Assembly: GCA_020634245.1 (NCBI GenBank)
Contig: JACKCC010000013.1
Location: 124,001-188,000, forward strand
Direction of reading: 5' to 3'
DNA: 64,000 bases
Origin: Ardenticatenaceae bacterium
GTDB lineage: Bacteria > Chloroflexota > Anaerolineae > Promineifilales > Promineifilaceae
A program made the translations under genes and the position numbers. Of the stretch, positions 1 through 8,421 are shown piece by piece (position 1 is the first letter of the stretch; each line of letters begins with the position of its first letter). The notes beneath the pieces were generated by a model. The model did no database searches, was not told the origin of the DNA, and saw only the letters and a list, made by a program, of their open reading frames with translations.

Positions 1-281
1 AGCAGTTCCATAACCATGAAGTAAATGTCATCGGCCACGTCAAAGTCATGAACCTGGATGATGTTGGGATGGCGCAGCGCGGCCACCGCTTGCGCCTCGT
101 GACGGAAGCGGGTTAAAAACGTTTCGTCCTCGACCAAATCCGAGCGCAGCACTTTGATGGCCACATAACGATCCAGTTGGGGATGATAACCGCGATAAAC
201 GCGGGCCATGCCGCCGCTGCCCAACGGTTCCAATACGCGATATTTGCCTAATGTTTGCCCTTCCAACGATGTCCGCGCCAC
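1..281 (-). CDS. Ser/Thr protein kinase, N-terminal part (cut by window edge)
   Basis: Only the first 93 codons lie in the window. The frame opens with GTG at 281, preceded by an AGAGGGAACT ribosome site. The translation shows a Pkn2/Hanks kinase N-lobe: the glycine loop GSGGMARVY (residues 21-29), the ATP-anchoring lysine in YVAIKVL (about residue 43), and RHPNIIQVHDF leading to the hinge. By family, it transfers phosphate from ATP to Ser/Thr of partner proteins. The catalytic loop and any sensor domain lie outside the window. A phosphothreonine-binding FHA regulator on the same strand about 1.4 kb upstream is a plausible partner (inference). Confidence 0.85.
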   Translation of the reverse strand, partial: MARTSLEGQTLGKYRVLEPLGSGGMARVYRGYHPQLDRYVAIKVLRSDLVEDETFLTRFRHEAQAVAALRHPNIIQVHDFDVADDIYFMVMEL

Positions 282-297
282 AGTTCCCTCTTAATTT

Positions 298-360
298 AGG
301 AGACTGGGGATTGGAGACTAGAAATCGAATAGTCTCCAATCTCTAGTCTCCAGTCCCTGG
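298..360. repeat. Intergenic REP, GAGACTGG/CCAGTCTC family
   Basis: An inverted repeat of GGAGACTGG/ATTGGAGACTAG arms lies between the kinase and the upstream membrane-protein gene. The same words form a perfect 22-nt inverted repeat inside the cydDC coding region near 35309-35367, so this is a dispersed family and not a local hairpin. Confidence 0.6.
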
Positions 361-380
361 TTTCCAGCCTCATCATTTTT

Positions 381-1151
381 TCATTCAGTCACCGGCTGAA
401 ACATGAGCCATACGCGGCTCATCAAGCCTGTGCCGATTAAACCGATGCCGACCATACCTTCCCACGAAATCCAGTTTGGATCAAGTAATTGCATCACGCC
501 GGTACTGAGAATCCAGACGCCAACAATGAGCATTGCGGTAGCTGTCCACGTCGCCCGCCGGATGACACGCAATGCCTCGACAAATGCGCCAACGCCGGGG
601 ATGAGGATGAAGATACCCCACCAATGAAAATCACCAAACAGCGCGGGCAAACTAATGAATGCCAACTGGTCGGCCAGGAAGGTGAACCCCAGCAAAATCA
701 TGGTCAAGCCAATCCAACGGAGGAAGCGCAGCACGGCCGTTACCCCCACCTTACCATCTGCACCACCTACCAGCCACAAAGCCACGCCCGGCATCACAAT
801 CATCAACGGCCACCACGTACCCCAATTCAGGTTGAGCAGGAACAGAATGGCGACCATCAGCACCACCAGCCCCACACCCATGCTAAAACGAGCGATGAAG
901 GGGAAACGGCCGTTCCCCGCCAACTGAGCCTGTTGAAGTTGAGCCTGCCAGCCCAGCCCCACAAACAACAAACCGGGCAGCAAAATAAACAAGCCCCACC
1001 AATTCTCCAAGCGACCAGCACCCAACAAATTCGCAACAATAAACGTCAGCCCAATAAACAACAACGTTGCTCCGCCCAGATCCGACCAGGACAGCCGCCG
1101 CGGGCGGCTCACTTGTTGAACCCCGTTTTGAATCACATCTTGTTTCATCAT
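381..1151 (-). CDS. Multi-pass membrane protein with repeated WWGxFILxPG units
   Basis: A 256-residue membrane protein of unknown function. After a short polar N-terminus it has about six to eight hydrophobic segments. Three of these carry a repeated signature: NWWGLFILLPG, TWWPLMIVMPG and HWWGIFILIPG, each followed by a short helix. A fourth, weaker copy is near NWISWEG. The pattern resembles the DUF5668/LiaF-type membrane domain found near bacterial stress-response genes; that assignment is from memory of the family. Start: the first of two adjacent ATGs, behind a strong GGAGGTGA site. It lies between a Ser/Thr kinase and an FHA regulator on the same strand, so a signalling role is possible but unproven. 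Confidence 0.7.
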   Translation of the reverse strand: MMKQDVIQNGVQQVSRPRRLSWSDLGGATLLFIGLTFIVANLLGAGRLENWWGLFILLPGLLFVGLGWQAQLQQAQLAGNGRFPFIARFSMGVGLVVLMVAILFLLNLNWGTWWPLMIVMPGVALWLVGGADGKVGVTAVLRFLRWIGLTMILLGFTFLADQLAFISLPALFGDFHWWGIFILIPGVGAFVEALRVIRRATWTATAMLIVGVWILSTGVMQLLDPNWISWEGMVGIGLIGTGLMSRVWLMFQPVTE

Positions 1152-1166
1152 TCACCTCCGATCTTA

Positions 1167-1199
1167 AGGTGACAGGCTCTTCCAAAGTGCCTGTCACCT
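1167..1199. repeat. 33-bp palindromic REP (divergent copy)
   Basis: AGGTGACAGGC and GCCTGTCACCT form an 11-bp perfect stem. This copy keeps the outer arm of the GTGACAG...CTGTCAC family, but the inner AGTCACT/AGTGACT segment is replaced by a CTCTTCCAAAGT-like centre. It is the most diverged of the ten copies. Confidence 0.6.
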
Positions 1200-1259
1200 A
1201 TTTGCGATGAATTAATGATAGCGAAAAGGGGTTCTGGGCTGCCTAACCGTTAGCTAACA

Positions 1260-1352
1260 ACTAGCTATCGGAAATGGTTGGTTGGATAGTTTGTTGGTTG
1301 GCGTGTCTTTTACTAACCAACCATCCAATTGACCAACCATCCAACTAACCAA
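1260..1352. repeat. TTGGTTGG/CCAACCAA intergenic repeat
   Basis: Clusters of GGTTGGTTGGATAG on one side face AACCAACCATCCA on the other, making a long imperfect hairpin. A second member lies at about 43027-43110. It sits between the FHA regulator and the membrane protein gene and holds no supported ORF. Confidence 0.5.
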
Positions 1353-1359
1353 CTGACTT

Positions 1360-1965
1360 CTACACAACTAATTTATAGCCCCGCCCGCGCACGGTGAGGA
1401 GAAGCTGCGGATTAGCCGAATCCGGCTCCAGTTTGGTGCGCAGGCGGCTGACCAGGTTTTCGATCTGGTAATCGTAAACGCCGTCACGATATTCGGGCCA
1501 TACGGCCGTGCCAATTTCATCCTTGGAGCAAACCAATCCCGGCCGCGAAAACAAGTAAGCCAGCAGCTCAAACTCCTTGGGAGCCAGTTCCACCAACTGT
1601 CGGTTCACCCGCACCAAACCGGCAGGAATATCCATCTCCAGCTCCGGCAGCACCGTATCTTGATACGTCACATCCGGATCATGAAAAACAAACTCCACGT
1701 CGCCAACTTTGATATGGTCACCATCGCGCAGTTGGGCCGGTTCCGTAAGGCGTTGGCCATTCAGGAACGTGCCGTTAGTACTGCCCAAATCCTCCAGAAT
1801 GACCCGCCACCCCTCGCGGCGCACACAGGCATGCTCCCGCGAAATGCGCTTGCTGCTAACCACGATCTCATTCTCCACCGCCCGGCCGATCTTCACCATA
1901 TCACCTGTCAAGTCATGGGCACGGCCGGTAGGATCAGTGAGTTTTGGCGTTTGTTTACTGCTCAT
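1360..1965 (-). CDS. FHA domain - winged-helix DNA-binding regulator
   Basis: A 201-residue fusion. The N-terminal half is an FHA phosphothreonine reader: KIGRAVENEIVV, SREHACV and GSTNGTFLNG (residues about 25-72) contain the Gly-Arg, Ser-x-x-His and Asn-Gly signatures. The C-terminal half (about 115-200) is an OmpR/PhoB-type winged helix: LAPKEFELLAYLFSRPGLVCSKDEI and the closing RTKLEPD...VRGRGYKLVV. There is no receiver domain, so input probably comes from a phosphorylated protein, perhaps the kinase at the window edge (inference). Start: ATG at 1965 has GAGG nine bases upstream. The frame is open to a TTG at 1986, but that codon lacks a ribosome site. Confidence 0.85.
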   Translation of the reverse strand: MSSKQTPKLTDPTGRAHDLTGDMVKIGRAVENEIVVSSKRISREHACVRREGWRVILEDLGSTNGTFLNGQRLTEPAQLRDGDHIKVGDVEFVFHDPDVTYQDTVLPELEMDIPAGLVRVNRQLVELAPKEFELLAYLFSRPGLVCSKDEIGTAVWPEYRDGVYDYQIENLVSRLRTKLEPDSANPQLLLTVRGRGYKLVV

Positions 1966-2116
1966 TTTCGAAGACCTCGATGTCAAGACTACGCAGATTC
2001 ATGGCTTCTGTCAATACCCTTTTGTAAGAGCAATTTACAAACCACCCCGATAAAAAACAGGGTCACCCAGCTCTAGGGAAACCCTGTTTTCAAATCTCTT
2101 TTGACTGTGAGGAGAA

Positions 2117-3778
2117 CTACGCTCGTTCTACCTCAATCGTTTGCCGGTGAATCTGGTAGCTGCCCGATTTCTCCAGTACCTGGGCGACAAATTGTTCCGG
2201 CACATCCACCCAGGTATGCGCCGGTTGGATGCGGATAGCGCCAAGGCTGCGGCCGGGAATATCGGCATGAAAGGCAATCGTGCCGACAACATCGTTAGGC
2301 CGCACGCCTTGCTCTTTGCCGACGTTAAGCTGCAAACGCACCATCCCGCTTTCGTGTGATTTTTTGGATTGAAAACGGCTGCTGCCGTTACCCTTTCCAT
2401 TACGGCCGTTCCCATTCCGATTCCCTCGCCGTTCATTTCTGGGCTGGAATTCCCGCTCAATCACTTCACCAATGCGCGGAATCGGCCGTTGTTTTTCCTC
2501 GGCACGGGCTAATTTTAACGCGGCGGCAGCAATATCGGCCAGTTCGTATCCGGTTTCGGCCAGTTCGGTCACTATTTCGCGCTCCCGCCGTGCCCGATCC
2601 CGCTTCAACCAGACAATCATCCGCTCCATCAATTGTGCTTCCCGCCGCGCCAAAATATCTTCCACCGTAGGCAGCACGACTTTGGTAATCTTCTGCCGCG
2701 TGTAATGCTCGATTCGCTGCAATCGGCGCTGCTCCTGCGGGGTGGCCAGCGAAATAGCAATACCCGTTCGCCCCGCCCGCCCGGTACGGCCGATCCGGTG
2801 CACATAAATCTCCGGGTCTTGTGGCAGGTCATAATTAAACACATGGGAAATATCATCGATGTCCAGGCCGCGCGCAGCCACGTCTGTCGCCACCAAAACC
2901 TGAATTTGCCCCTGCCGGAAGCGGCTCATCACCTGCTCACGGGCATCCTGGCTCAAATCGCCGTTCAACGCCTCGGCCGGAAAGCCGCGAACCGTCAGTT
3001 CGTTGGCCAGTTCGCCTGTTCCCAGCCGGGTACGGGCAAAAATCAAAGTCGAACTCATCTCTTCCATTTCAAACAAGCGCGTCAACGCGGCCAGTTTATC
3101 ATCAGCATTGACCAGGTAATACCGCTGCTCGATGGCGGCTACGGTCAACTGCTTATTTTGGATGGTGATGGCTTGCGGATCGCGTAAATATTTGTCAGCC
3201 AGCCGCCGGATTTCTGCGGGCAGTGTGGCCGAAAAAAGGGCTGTTTGTCGTTCAGCCGGAGTTTCGTTGAGGATAGCCTCGATGTCTTCGATGAAGCCCA
3301 TGCTCAGCATTTCGTCGGCTTCGTCCAAAACGACGGTTTGCACCTGGCTCAAGTCAAGTGCTTTTTGTTTGATGAGGTCGAGCAGCCGCCCCGGCGTACC
3401 TACAACGACGTCCACGCCCCTTTTGAGCCGGTTGATTTGACGGCCGTATGCCTGCCCGCCGTAGATAGAGAGAACGTGAATTTGCCGGTAACGGCCGTAT
3501 TCATAAATCGCCCGTGACACCTGCAAAGCCAGTTCCCGGGTGGGTGCAACAACCAGCGCCTGGACATCGCCCCGGCCTGGTTCGATAGTATGCAAAATAG
3601 GCAGCGCAAACGCAGCCGTCTTGCCTGTGCCCGTTTGCGCCTGGCCCAACACGTCATGCCCGGCCAGCATCAGCGGAATCATCGCCGATTGGATGGGAGT
3701 CGGTTCGGCATAGCCAAGTTCAGTTACAGCCTGCACCAACTGCGGATGCAGGTTTAATTGGGTAAATTCAGTTGTCAT
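2117..3778 (-). CDS. deaD: DEAD-box ATP-dependent RNA helicase (DeaD/CshA type)
   Basis: A 553-residue RNA helicase that unwinds structured RNA with ATP, typically in ribosome assembly and mRNA turnover. Motifs in order: Q motif (PTPIQ, about 27-31), Walker A AQTGTGKT (47-54), PTRELA, DEAD box VLDEADEML, SAT, then domain 2 with ARTR, ATDVAARGLD and YVHRIGRTGRAG. A Gly/Asn/Arg-rich linker (NRNGNGRNGKGNG) joins a C-terminal DbpA-like RNA-binding domain (VRLQLNVGKEQGVRPNDVVG...). That domain order matches DeaD/CsdA proteins. Start: ATG with a TAGGAG site. A palindromic REP lies just upstream of the promoter region. Confidence 0.95.
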   Translation of the reverse strand: MTTEFTQLNLHPQLVQAVTELGYAEPTPIQSAMIPLMLAGHDVLGQAQTGTGKTAAFALPILHTIEPGRGDVQALVVAPTRELALQVSRAIYEYGRYRQIHVLSIYGGQAYGRQINRLKRGVDVVVGTPGRLLDLIKQKALDLSQVQTVVLDEADEMLSMGFIEDIEAILNETPAERQTALFSATLPAEIRRLADKYLRDPQAITIQNKQLTVAAIEQRYYLVNADDKLAALTRLFEMEEMSSTLIFARTRLGTGELANELTVRGFPAEALNGDLSQDAREQVMSRFRQGQIQVLVATDVAARGLDIDDISHVFNYDLPQDPEIYVHRIGRTGRAGRTGIAISLATPQEQRRLQRIEHYTRQKITKVVLPTVEDILARREAQLMERMIVWLKRDRARREREIVTELAETGYELADIAAAALKLARAEEKQRPIPRIGEVIEREFQPRNERRGNRNGNGRNGKGNGSSRFQSKKSHESGMVRLQLNVGKEQGVRPNDVVGTIAFHADIPGRSLGAIRIQPAHTWVDVPEQFVAQVLEKSGSYQIHRQTIEVERA

Positions 3779-3807
3779 AATCTCCTACTTATGGCGGCCC
3801 ACTTCAA

Positions 3808-3840
3808 ATGTGATAGTCACTTTGAAAGTGACTGTCACAT
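3808..3840. repeat. 33-bp palindromic REP (ATGTGA...TCACAT version)
   Basis: A full copy of the GTGACAGTCAC...GTGACTGTCAC family, 30 bp upstream of the deaD start. The second stem pair is T:A here, whereas other copies have G:C or A:T. One arm reads GATAG instead of GACAG, leaving a T-G wobble. Confidence 0.85.
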
Positions 3841-3952
3841 CAAACGAGCCTATTCTTAATGAGTCCACAGCGCGGCACAGCCCTCACGGGCCATACCCCC
3901 ATTTCCTGCTAACAGCAGACTCATCCCTAAAGTAGAAGTCCGGCCGTTGCAA

Positions 3953-3995
3953 CAAAAATGTCTTGTCACCAACAAAGTCAACATAGACAAGACAT
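3953..3995 (-). terminator. Probable rho-independent terminator of the queuosine-precursor transporter gene
   Basis: Read on the minus strand, ATGTCTTGTC and GACAAGACAT form a perfect 10-bp stem about 70-100 bases after the transporter stop codon, followed immediately by TTTTTGTTG. The remaining DNA from 3841 to 4061 shows no gene. Confidence 0.5.
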
Positions 3996-4061
3996 CTTGG
4001 AATCAAAATATTTTGCTAAAAAATGGAATCCTTTATGGATAACGGCGGGCAGTATAACCGA

Positions 4062-4760
4062 TTATGCGCCTTCTGCCCACTCACCATCAGGCGAAATATA
4101 AATGAACGGCAAACTGACCAACGTGACACCATACTTGATAATCAAATTCAAGGTGAAAATCTGCCACACGGTTGACCAGGGCAGAGTCAAGAAGTGGTTT
4201 TGCAGGAAGGGAAGCGCGCCAAACGCACCTACAGCAAAAATCAAATTATCCACCGGCACGCTGACGCTGTTACTAATCAATACCCGCGCCCATTGGTATT
4301 TGCGGGTGATTTTGGTCACAAACCAATGGTAGACCTCAGTGTCGATTAACTCGCTGGCCACTTCGGCTAGAATTGAGGCAATGACAATACGCCACAACGG
4401 CCCCAAAATAGCGCTGAATTCGGCCCCCAATCCCCAGGATGGGTCGCTGGGCACACCGGAAGCCCAGGACAAATAAGCCGCCATGAACAGGTTAATAATC
4501 CCGGCCATGATGATCAGGGTCTGGGCGTTGTGTTTGCCCAACAGTTTGTGCACGACATCACGCAAGGTAAATGTGATGGGATAAATGAAGGTCCCCATGT
4601 CAACGGCAAATCCGGCAACAACACCGATTTTTAGACTGGTGATGTCGGCCAGCATTTGCGCCCCAATGTAGGCGGCGACCACAATCACGGCAATGCGGGG
4701 CACGGCCGTTGCCACCCCCCGGCTAATTTCAATCTGTTTCTTCTGAGCTAATACTGTCAT
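4062..4760 (-). CDS. yhhQ: Queuosine precursor transporter (YhhQ/VUT family)
   Basis: A 232-residue inner-membrane protein of the COG1738 (DUF165, VUT) family, which imports queuine precursors such as preQ0/preQ1 for tRNA modification. About six membrane segments are visible. The family signature FIYPITFTLRDVVHKLLGK follows the second segment, ASELIDTEVYHWFV lies in the middle, and RVLISNSVSVPVDNLIF follows. Start: ATG at 4760 behind AGGAGAATTTT. The frame stays open for 22 further codons upstream, but that stretch is REP-like DNA (GACGCAAAG, TCGACAAGCTCAGG) and is unlikely to be coding. The specific substrate is inferred from the family. Confidence 0.85.
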   Translation of the reverse strand: MTVLAQKKQIEISRGVATAVPRIAVIVVAAYIGAQMLADITSLKIGVVAGFAVDMGTFIYPITFTLRDVVHKLLGKHNAQTLIIMAGIINLFMAAYLSWASGVPSDPSWGLGAEFSAILGPLWRIVIASILAEVASELIDTEVYHWFVTKITRKYQWARVLISNSVSVPVDNLIFAVGAFGALPFLQNHFLTLPWSTVWQIFTLNLIIKYGVTLVSLPFIYISPDGEWAEGA

Positions 4761-4860
4761 AAAATTCTCCTGGCCACAGCAAAACGCGGCAGACGCAAAG
4801 AATAAATCTGCGTCATCCTTCGACAAGCTCAGGACAAGTTCGGCGCAATCTGTGGATTTT
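4761..4860. repeat. REP fragments (TTCGACAAGCTCAGG type) upstream of yhhQ
   Basis: The stretch contains GCGGCAGACGCAAAG...TCTGCGTC and the widespread REP word CCTTCGACAAGCTCAGGAC. Related TTCGGCAAGCTCAGC words occur inside two coding regions (about 45275 and 49108). No gene is supported here. Confidence 0.5.
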
Positions 4861-4998
4861 CTGTTAGAATCAGGCGGGCTTGGAATCCCGCAGTTTTGGT
4901 AAGCCGGGTGGGGACGAGGCGTCCTTTTCTGCTACCGGCGTAACGATTTGATTATAACAGAGTTTTAGATGATAGCGACTTAAAAGAATGCAGAGATT

Positions 4999-5045
4999 AG
5001 AGGATTCAGGGATTTTTAATTTCATCCCCAAATCCCTAAATCCTC
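4999..5045. repeat. Intergenic inverted repeat (GAGGATT/AATCCTC)
   Basis: GAGGATT-C-AGGGATTT faces AAATCCCT-AA-ATCCTC, an imperfect hairpin directly upstream of the lipid kinase gene. A similar GGATTAGGAGATTAGAGG stretch lies between lysS and greA near 8280-8325. Confidence 0.45.
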
Positions 5046-5065
5046 GCTTAAAAAGAGGGTAAACT

Positions 5066-6007
5066 GTGACAGACAAATACAAAATCATCGTCAATCCTAC
5101 CTCCGGGCGCGGTAATGGGGCGCGGATCATCCCCCAGTTGGAGCAGTGTCTGCAAACGCATGGCGTGGACTTTGAGTTGGTGCGGACGGAACGGCCGTTA
5201 CACGCCATCGAACTCGCCCAACAAGCCGCCCAGGACGGATTTGGCGTCGTCGTCGGCGTTGGCGGCGACGGCACGGCCAACGAAGTCGTTAACGGGCTGA
5301 TGCTGGCCAAACTGGCCGGCGCGGACCGGACGGCCATGGGTATGCTGCCCGCCGGGCGGGGCAACGATTTTGTCTATGGCATCGGTATGCCCGATGGACT
5401 GGAAGATGGCTGCCGTGTTCTGGCCCAAGGTTACAAACGGCGGATTGATATCGGGCATGTGAAAGGCGGGCTGTTCCCGGACGGCCGTTACTTCGGCAAT
5501 AGTCTAGGTATTGGCTTTGACGCAGTCGTTGGCTTTGAAGCGGTCAAAATGACCTGGCTGACCGGCTTCCCCTCCTATCTGGTAGCCGCCCTCAAAACCA
5601 TCTTCCTCTACTACAATGCGCCCAAGTTAGAAATCGCTTATGACGGCCAGGTTATTACCATGCCTACGCTAATGCTGTCGGTTATGAATGGCCGGCGGCA
5701 GGGCGGCGCCTTTATGATGTCACCCCAATCCCGCAACGACGACGGCCTGTTCGATTTATGCATCGCCGAAGGAGTCAGCCGGCGGCGCATTTTCACGCTC
5801 ATCCCCCACTTTTTCAAAGGATCGCAGTTCAGCCAATCGGAAATTAAATTTGGGCAGACGGATAAGCTGGTGGTAACGGCCGTGTCCGGCATCCTGCCCG
5901 CCCACGCCGACGGTGAAACCCTTTGCACCGACGGCAACCAGTTGACAATTGAACTGCTGCCCAACCAACTTGACGTTATCTGCCCGGCGGATAAGATCGC
6001 CGCATGA
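5066..6007 (+). CDS. Diacylglycerol/lipid kinase family protein (DagK/YegS/BmrU)
   Basis: A 313-residue cytoplasmic lipid kinase of the diacylglycerol kinase catalytic family, which phosphorylates diacylglycerol or a related lipid alcohol using ATP. The N-terminus KIIVNPTSGRGNG and the nucleotide-binding signature VVGVGGDGTANEVVNG (about 62-77) are diagnostic, followed by GMLPAGRGNDFVYGIGMP. The C-terminal half carries the usual GGGAFMMSPQSRNDDGLFDL-like beta-rich lobe. Start: GTG with GAGGG seven bases upstream. It overlaps the next gene by four bases (ATGA), so the two are translationally coupled. Pairing with an acyltransferase suggests phosphatidic acid recycling (inference). Confidence 0.9.
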   Translation: MTDKYKIIVNPTSGRGNGARIIPQLEQCLQTHGVDFELVRTERPLHAIELAQQAAQDGFGVVVGVGGDGTANEVVNGLMLAKLAGADRTAMGMLPAGRGNDFVYGIGMPDGLEDGCRVLAQGYKRRIDIGHVKGGLFPDGRYFGNSLGIGFDAVVGFEAVKMTWLTGFPSYLVAALKTIFLYYNAPKLEIAYDGQVITMPTLMLSVMNGRRQGGAFMMSPQSRNDDGLFDLCIAEGVSRRRIFTLIPHFFKGSQFSQSEIKFGQTDKLVVTAVSGILPAHADGETLCTDGNQLTIELLPNQLDVICPADKIAA

Positions 6008-6690
6008 GCATCACATTTCACGTCGTCAACTTCACCTTCAAACGACTCGTGCGCATTATGTGCCGGGTCGACGATTCCCAATGGCACAAATTTCCCGATA
6101 AAGGACCGCTGCTGCTGGCCGCCAATCACGTCAACTTCATGGAAGTGCCGGCGATGTACACCCATCTCATGCCCCGCCCTGTCACCGGCTTCGTTAAGGC
6201 GGAGAATTGGGAGAAACCATTTTTGCGCTGGCTGTTTACTTTGTGGGGCGGCATTCCGCTGCATCGCGGCGAGGCCGATATGACGGCCGTTCGCGCCGGA
6301 TTAGCGGTGTTGGAAAAGGGATGGATTTTGACAGTTGCGCCAGAGGGGACTCGGACGGGAGACGGCCGTTTACGGCAAGGTCATCCCGGCATCGTCATCA
6401 TGGCCCTCAAAAGCGGCGCGCCCATCCTGCCTGTCGCTTACTGGGGGCATGAGCAGTTCTGGCAAAACGCCAAACGGCTGCGGCGGACGGAATTCAATTT
6501 GCAGGCCGGACGGCCGTTCACCCTCGATCCCGGCAATCAACGCGTCACCAAAGAAATCCGGCAGCAAATGGCCGATGAAATCATGTTCCAAATCGCCCGC
6601 CTGCTGCCGGAAGATTACCGCGGCTACTACAGCGATTTGTCACAAGCCACGGAAGAATATTTGAAATTTGTGCCAGAACTGGTGTCATAA
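6004..6690 (+). CDS. 1-acyl-glycerol-3-phosphate acyltransferase family (PlsC-like)
   Basis: A 228-residue acyltransferase of the PlsC superfamily, which moves an acyl chain onto lysophospholipid at the inner face of the membrane. The catalytic block reads ANHVNFMEVP (about 40-49): the usual H-x4-D has become H-x4-E. The substrate-binding block is VAPEGTRTGDGRLRQG, and the hydrophobic stretch GIVIMALKSGAPILPVAYWG follows. Its ATG overlaps the stop of the lipid kinase (ATGA). Substrate preference cannot be read from the sequence. The H-x4-E form is known in some family branches but deserves a check. Confidence 0.85.
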   Translation: MSITFHVVNFTFKRLVRIMCRVDDSQWHKFPDKGPLLLAANHVNFMEVPAMYTHLMPRPVTGFVKAENWEKPFLRWLFTLWGGIPLHRGEADMTAVRAGLAVLEKGWILTVAPEGTRTGDGRLRQGHPGIVIMALKSGAPILPVAYWGHEQFWQNAKRLRRTEFNLQAGRPFTLDPGNQRVTKEIRQQMADEIMFQIARLLPEDYRGYYSDLSQATEEYLKFVPELVS

Positions 6691-6745
6691 AGTCATTTTG
6701 TCATGCGTCATGATGTCTTGATGACACATGACTTCATGACGTATG
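6691..6745. repeat. ATGCGTCATGA-type intergenic repeat
   Basis: Words such as TCATGCGTCATGA, ATGACACATGAC and TCATGACGTATGAC form a nested hairpin between two convergent genes. The same word family recurs at about 20193-20242, 47470-47506 and 55895-55935. Confidence 0.5.
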
Positions 6746-6749
6746 ACCT

Positions 6750-8258
6750 TTACTCCCGCTCTCGTAAATGCGGAAACAACAGGACTTCCCGAATCGTTGA
6801 CTTATCTGTAAACAACATCGTCAGCCGGTCTACGCCAGTGCCGAAACCGCCATTGGGCGGCATCCCGTAACGCATCGCCCGCAGATAATCCTCGTCAATC
6901 GGATTCAGTTCATCGTCATCTTTGCTGTACAACTGCTGTAAATCCTCAAACCGCTGCCGCTGATCGAGGGGATCATTCAATTCGGTGAAAGCATTGCCCA
7001 TCTCCAGCCCGGCGATGAAAAACTCAAACCGCTCCACGTGCAGCGGATCGCCGGGAATCCCTTTGGCCAGGGGAGAAATGTCACGCGGATACTGGGTGAT
7101 GAAGGTTGGCTGGATCAGTCGCGGCTCGACGTAATCGCCCAGCAGCCCGTCAATCAACTGGCCCCATGATGCGCCTTCGGGGGTGTTGCCGCCGATTTTG
7201 CGTACCGCCTGAGACAAACTGGCCGCGTCGGGATACTCCATGTAATCAATCTCGGCGAACATTTTGATGCTGTCGCGCAGCGTCATCCGCTGCCAGGGCG
7301 GAGCGAGATTTACCTGATGACCCTGGTAAGTAATAGTCGTCGTGCCCAGCACCTCTTGTGCCGCGTAGGCAATCATACGCTCGGTGAAGTTGGCCACGTC
7401 GTTGTAGTCCCAGTACGCCGCGTAAAACTCAAGTTGGGTGAATTCGGGGTTGTGTTTGTAGCTCACGCCCTCGTTGCGGAAATCACGGCCGATTTCGTAG
7501 ACGCGTTCAATACCGCCCACCAACAGCCTTTTCAAGTACAGTTCAAAAGAGATGCGCAAGTATAAATCTTGTTTAAGCTGGTTGTGATGGGTGGTAAACG
7601 GCCGTGCCGCAGCCCCGCCATACAAAGGCTGCAAAATTGGCGTCTCTACCTCCATGAAATCATTGTCATCAAAGAAACGGCGCAGCGCCGTCACCAGTTT
7701 GGTACGCGTGCGGAATACCTCACGCACGTCTGGATTGACAGCCAAATCGGCATAACGCTGACGGTAACGCTCTTCCACATCGGCAAAGGCGCTGTAGCGC
7801 ACGATTTCGCCATCTACTTCCTGCTCTTTCACCACCGGCAGCGGGCTGACAGCTTTGCTCAACAGCTTCCACTCACTCGCTTTCAGGCTGATTTCACCCG
7901 CACGCGTGCGGAACAAAACGCCGGTTGCCTGGACAAAGTCACCCAAATCGATCAGTTTGCGAAAAATCTGATGCGTTTCTTCCCCGATTTCTTCACAGCG
8001 GAGAAAAAGTTGGATACGGCCGTGTCCATCCTCAATGTGGGCAAACACCGTCTTCCCCATATCCCGCATACTCATCACCCGGCCGCAGATCGTCGCTGTG
8101 ATCGTTTCATCTTCAGCCGCCGCTTCAAAAGCCGCGATAGCAGCCGTCGTCGTATGCGTCCGCTCAATCCGCAGGGGAAACGGTTCAATCCCGGCTTCTT
8201 GCAAACGAGCCAGTTTGTCCAATCGCTGCGCTTCTAATGGTGAAGGTTCCCAAGCCAT
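6750..8258 (-). CDS. lysS: Lysyl-tRNA synthetase, class II
   Basis: A 502-residue enzyme that charges tRNA-Lys with lysine. The N-terminal OB fold (about 60-150: ATICGRVMSMRDMGKTVFAHIEDG) binds the anticodon. The class II core shows motif 1 near VETPILQPLYGGAAARPF, motif 2 FRNEGVSYKHNPEFTQLEF with the lysine-specific context, and motif 3 GFGTGVDRLTMLF close to the C-terminus. Length matches the family. Start: ATG behind AAAGAGGAAATT. It lies downstream of greA on the same strand, but a strong terminator separates the two, so they are probably not one transcript. Confidence 0.97.
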   Translation of the reverse strand: MAWEPSPLEAQRLDKLARLQEAGIEPFPLRIERTHTTTAAIAAFEAAAEDETITATICGRVMSMRDMGKTVFAHIEDGHGRIQLFLRCEEIGEETHQIFRKLIDLGDFVQATGVLFRTRAGEISLKASEWKLLSKAVSPLPVVKEQEVDGEIVRYSAFADVEERYRQRYADLAVNPDVREVFRTRTKLVTALRRFFDDNDFMEVETPILQPLYGGAAARPFTTHHNQLKQDLYLRISFELYLKRLLVGGIERVYEIGRDFRNEGVSYKHNPEFTQLEFYAAYWDYNDVANFTERMIAYAAQEVLGTTTITYQGHQVNLAPPWQRMTLRDSIKMFAEIDYMEYPDAASLSQAVRKIGGNTPEGASWGQLIDGLLGDYVEPRLIQPTFITQYPRDISPLAKGIPGDPLHVERFEFFIAGLEMGNAFTELNDPLDQRQRFEDLQQLYSKDDDELNPIDEDYLRAMRYGMPPNGGFGTGVDRLTMLFTDKSTIREVLLFPHLRERE

Positions 8259-8363
8259 AATTTCCTCTTTGATGCGGGGATTAGGAGATTAGAGGATAAA
8301 AGAATCAATCCCTAAACCCCATAACGTCCGCGTTTTTCTCCTAAAATCAACACTTTATCATTC

Positions 8364-8390
8364 AAAAAAAAGCCCGTGCTGAGCACGGGC
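8364..8390 (-). terminator. Rho-independent terminator of greA
   Basis: On the minus strand GCCCGTGCTCAGCACGGGC is a perfect GC-rich hairpin followed by a run of eight T, about 30 bases past the greA stop codon. Confidence 0.9.
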
Positions 8391-8421
8391 CGTTAGATTT
8401 TTTCATCACTCTGGTTAAAGA

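Noticed and set aside
46..339. 97-codon ORF at the left edge
   Set aside because: Out of frame with the kinase reading that opens at 281; it would also begin in repeat sequence.
4860..4956. tRNA-like fold upstream of yhhQ (GCGGGATTCCAAGCCCGC)
   Set aside because: The T-loop lacks TTCRA and the remaining arms do not form a cloverleaf.
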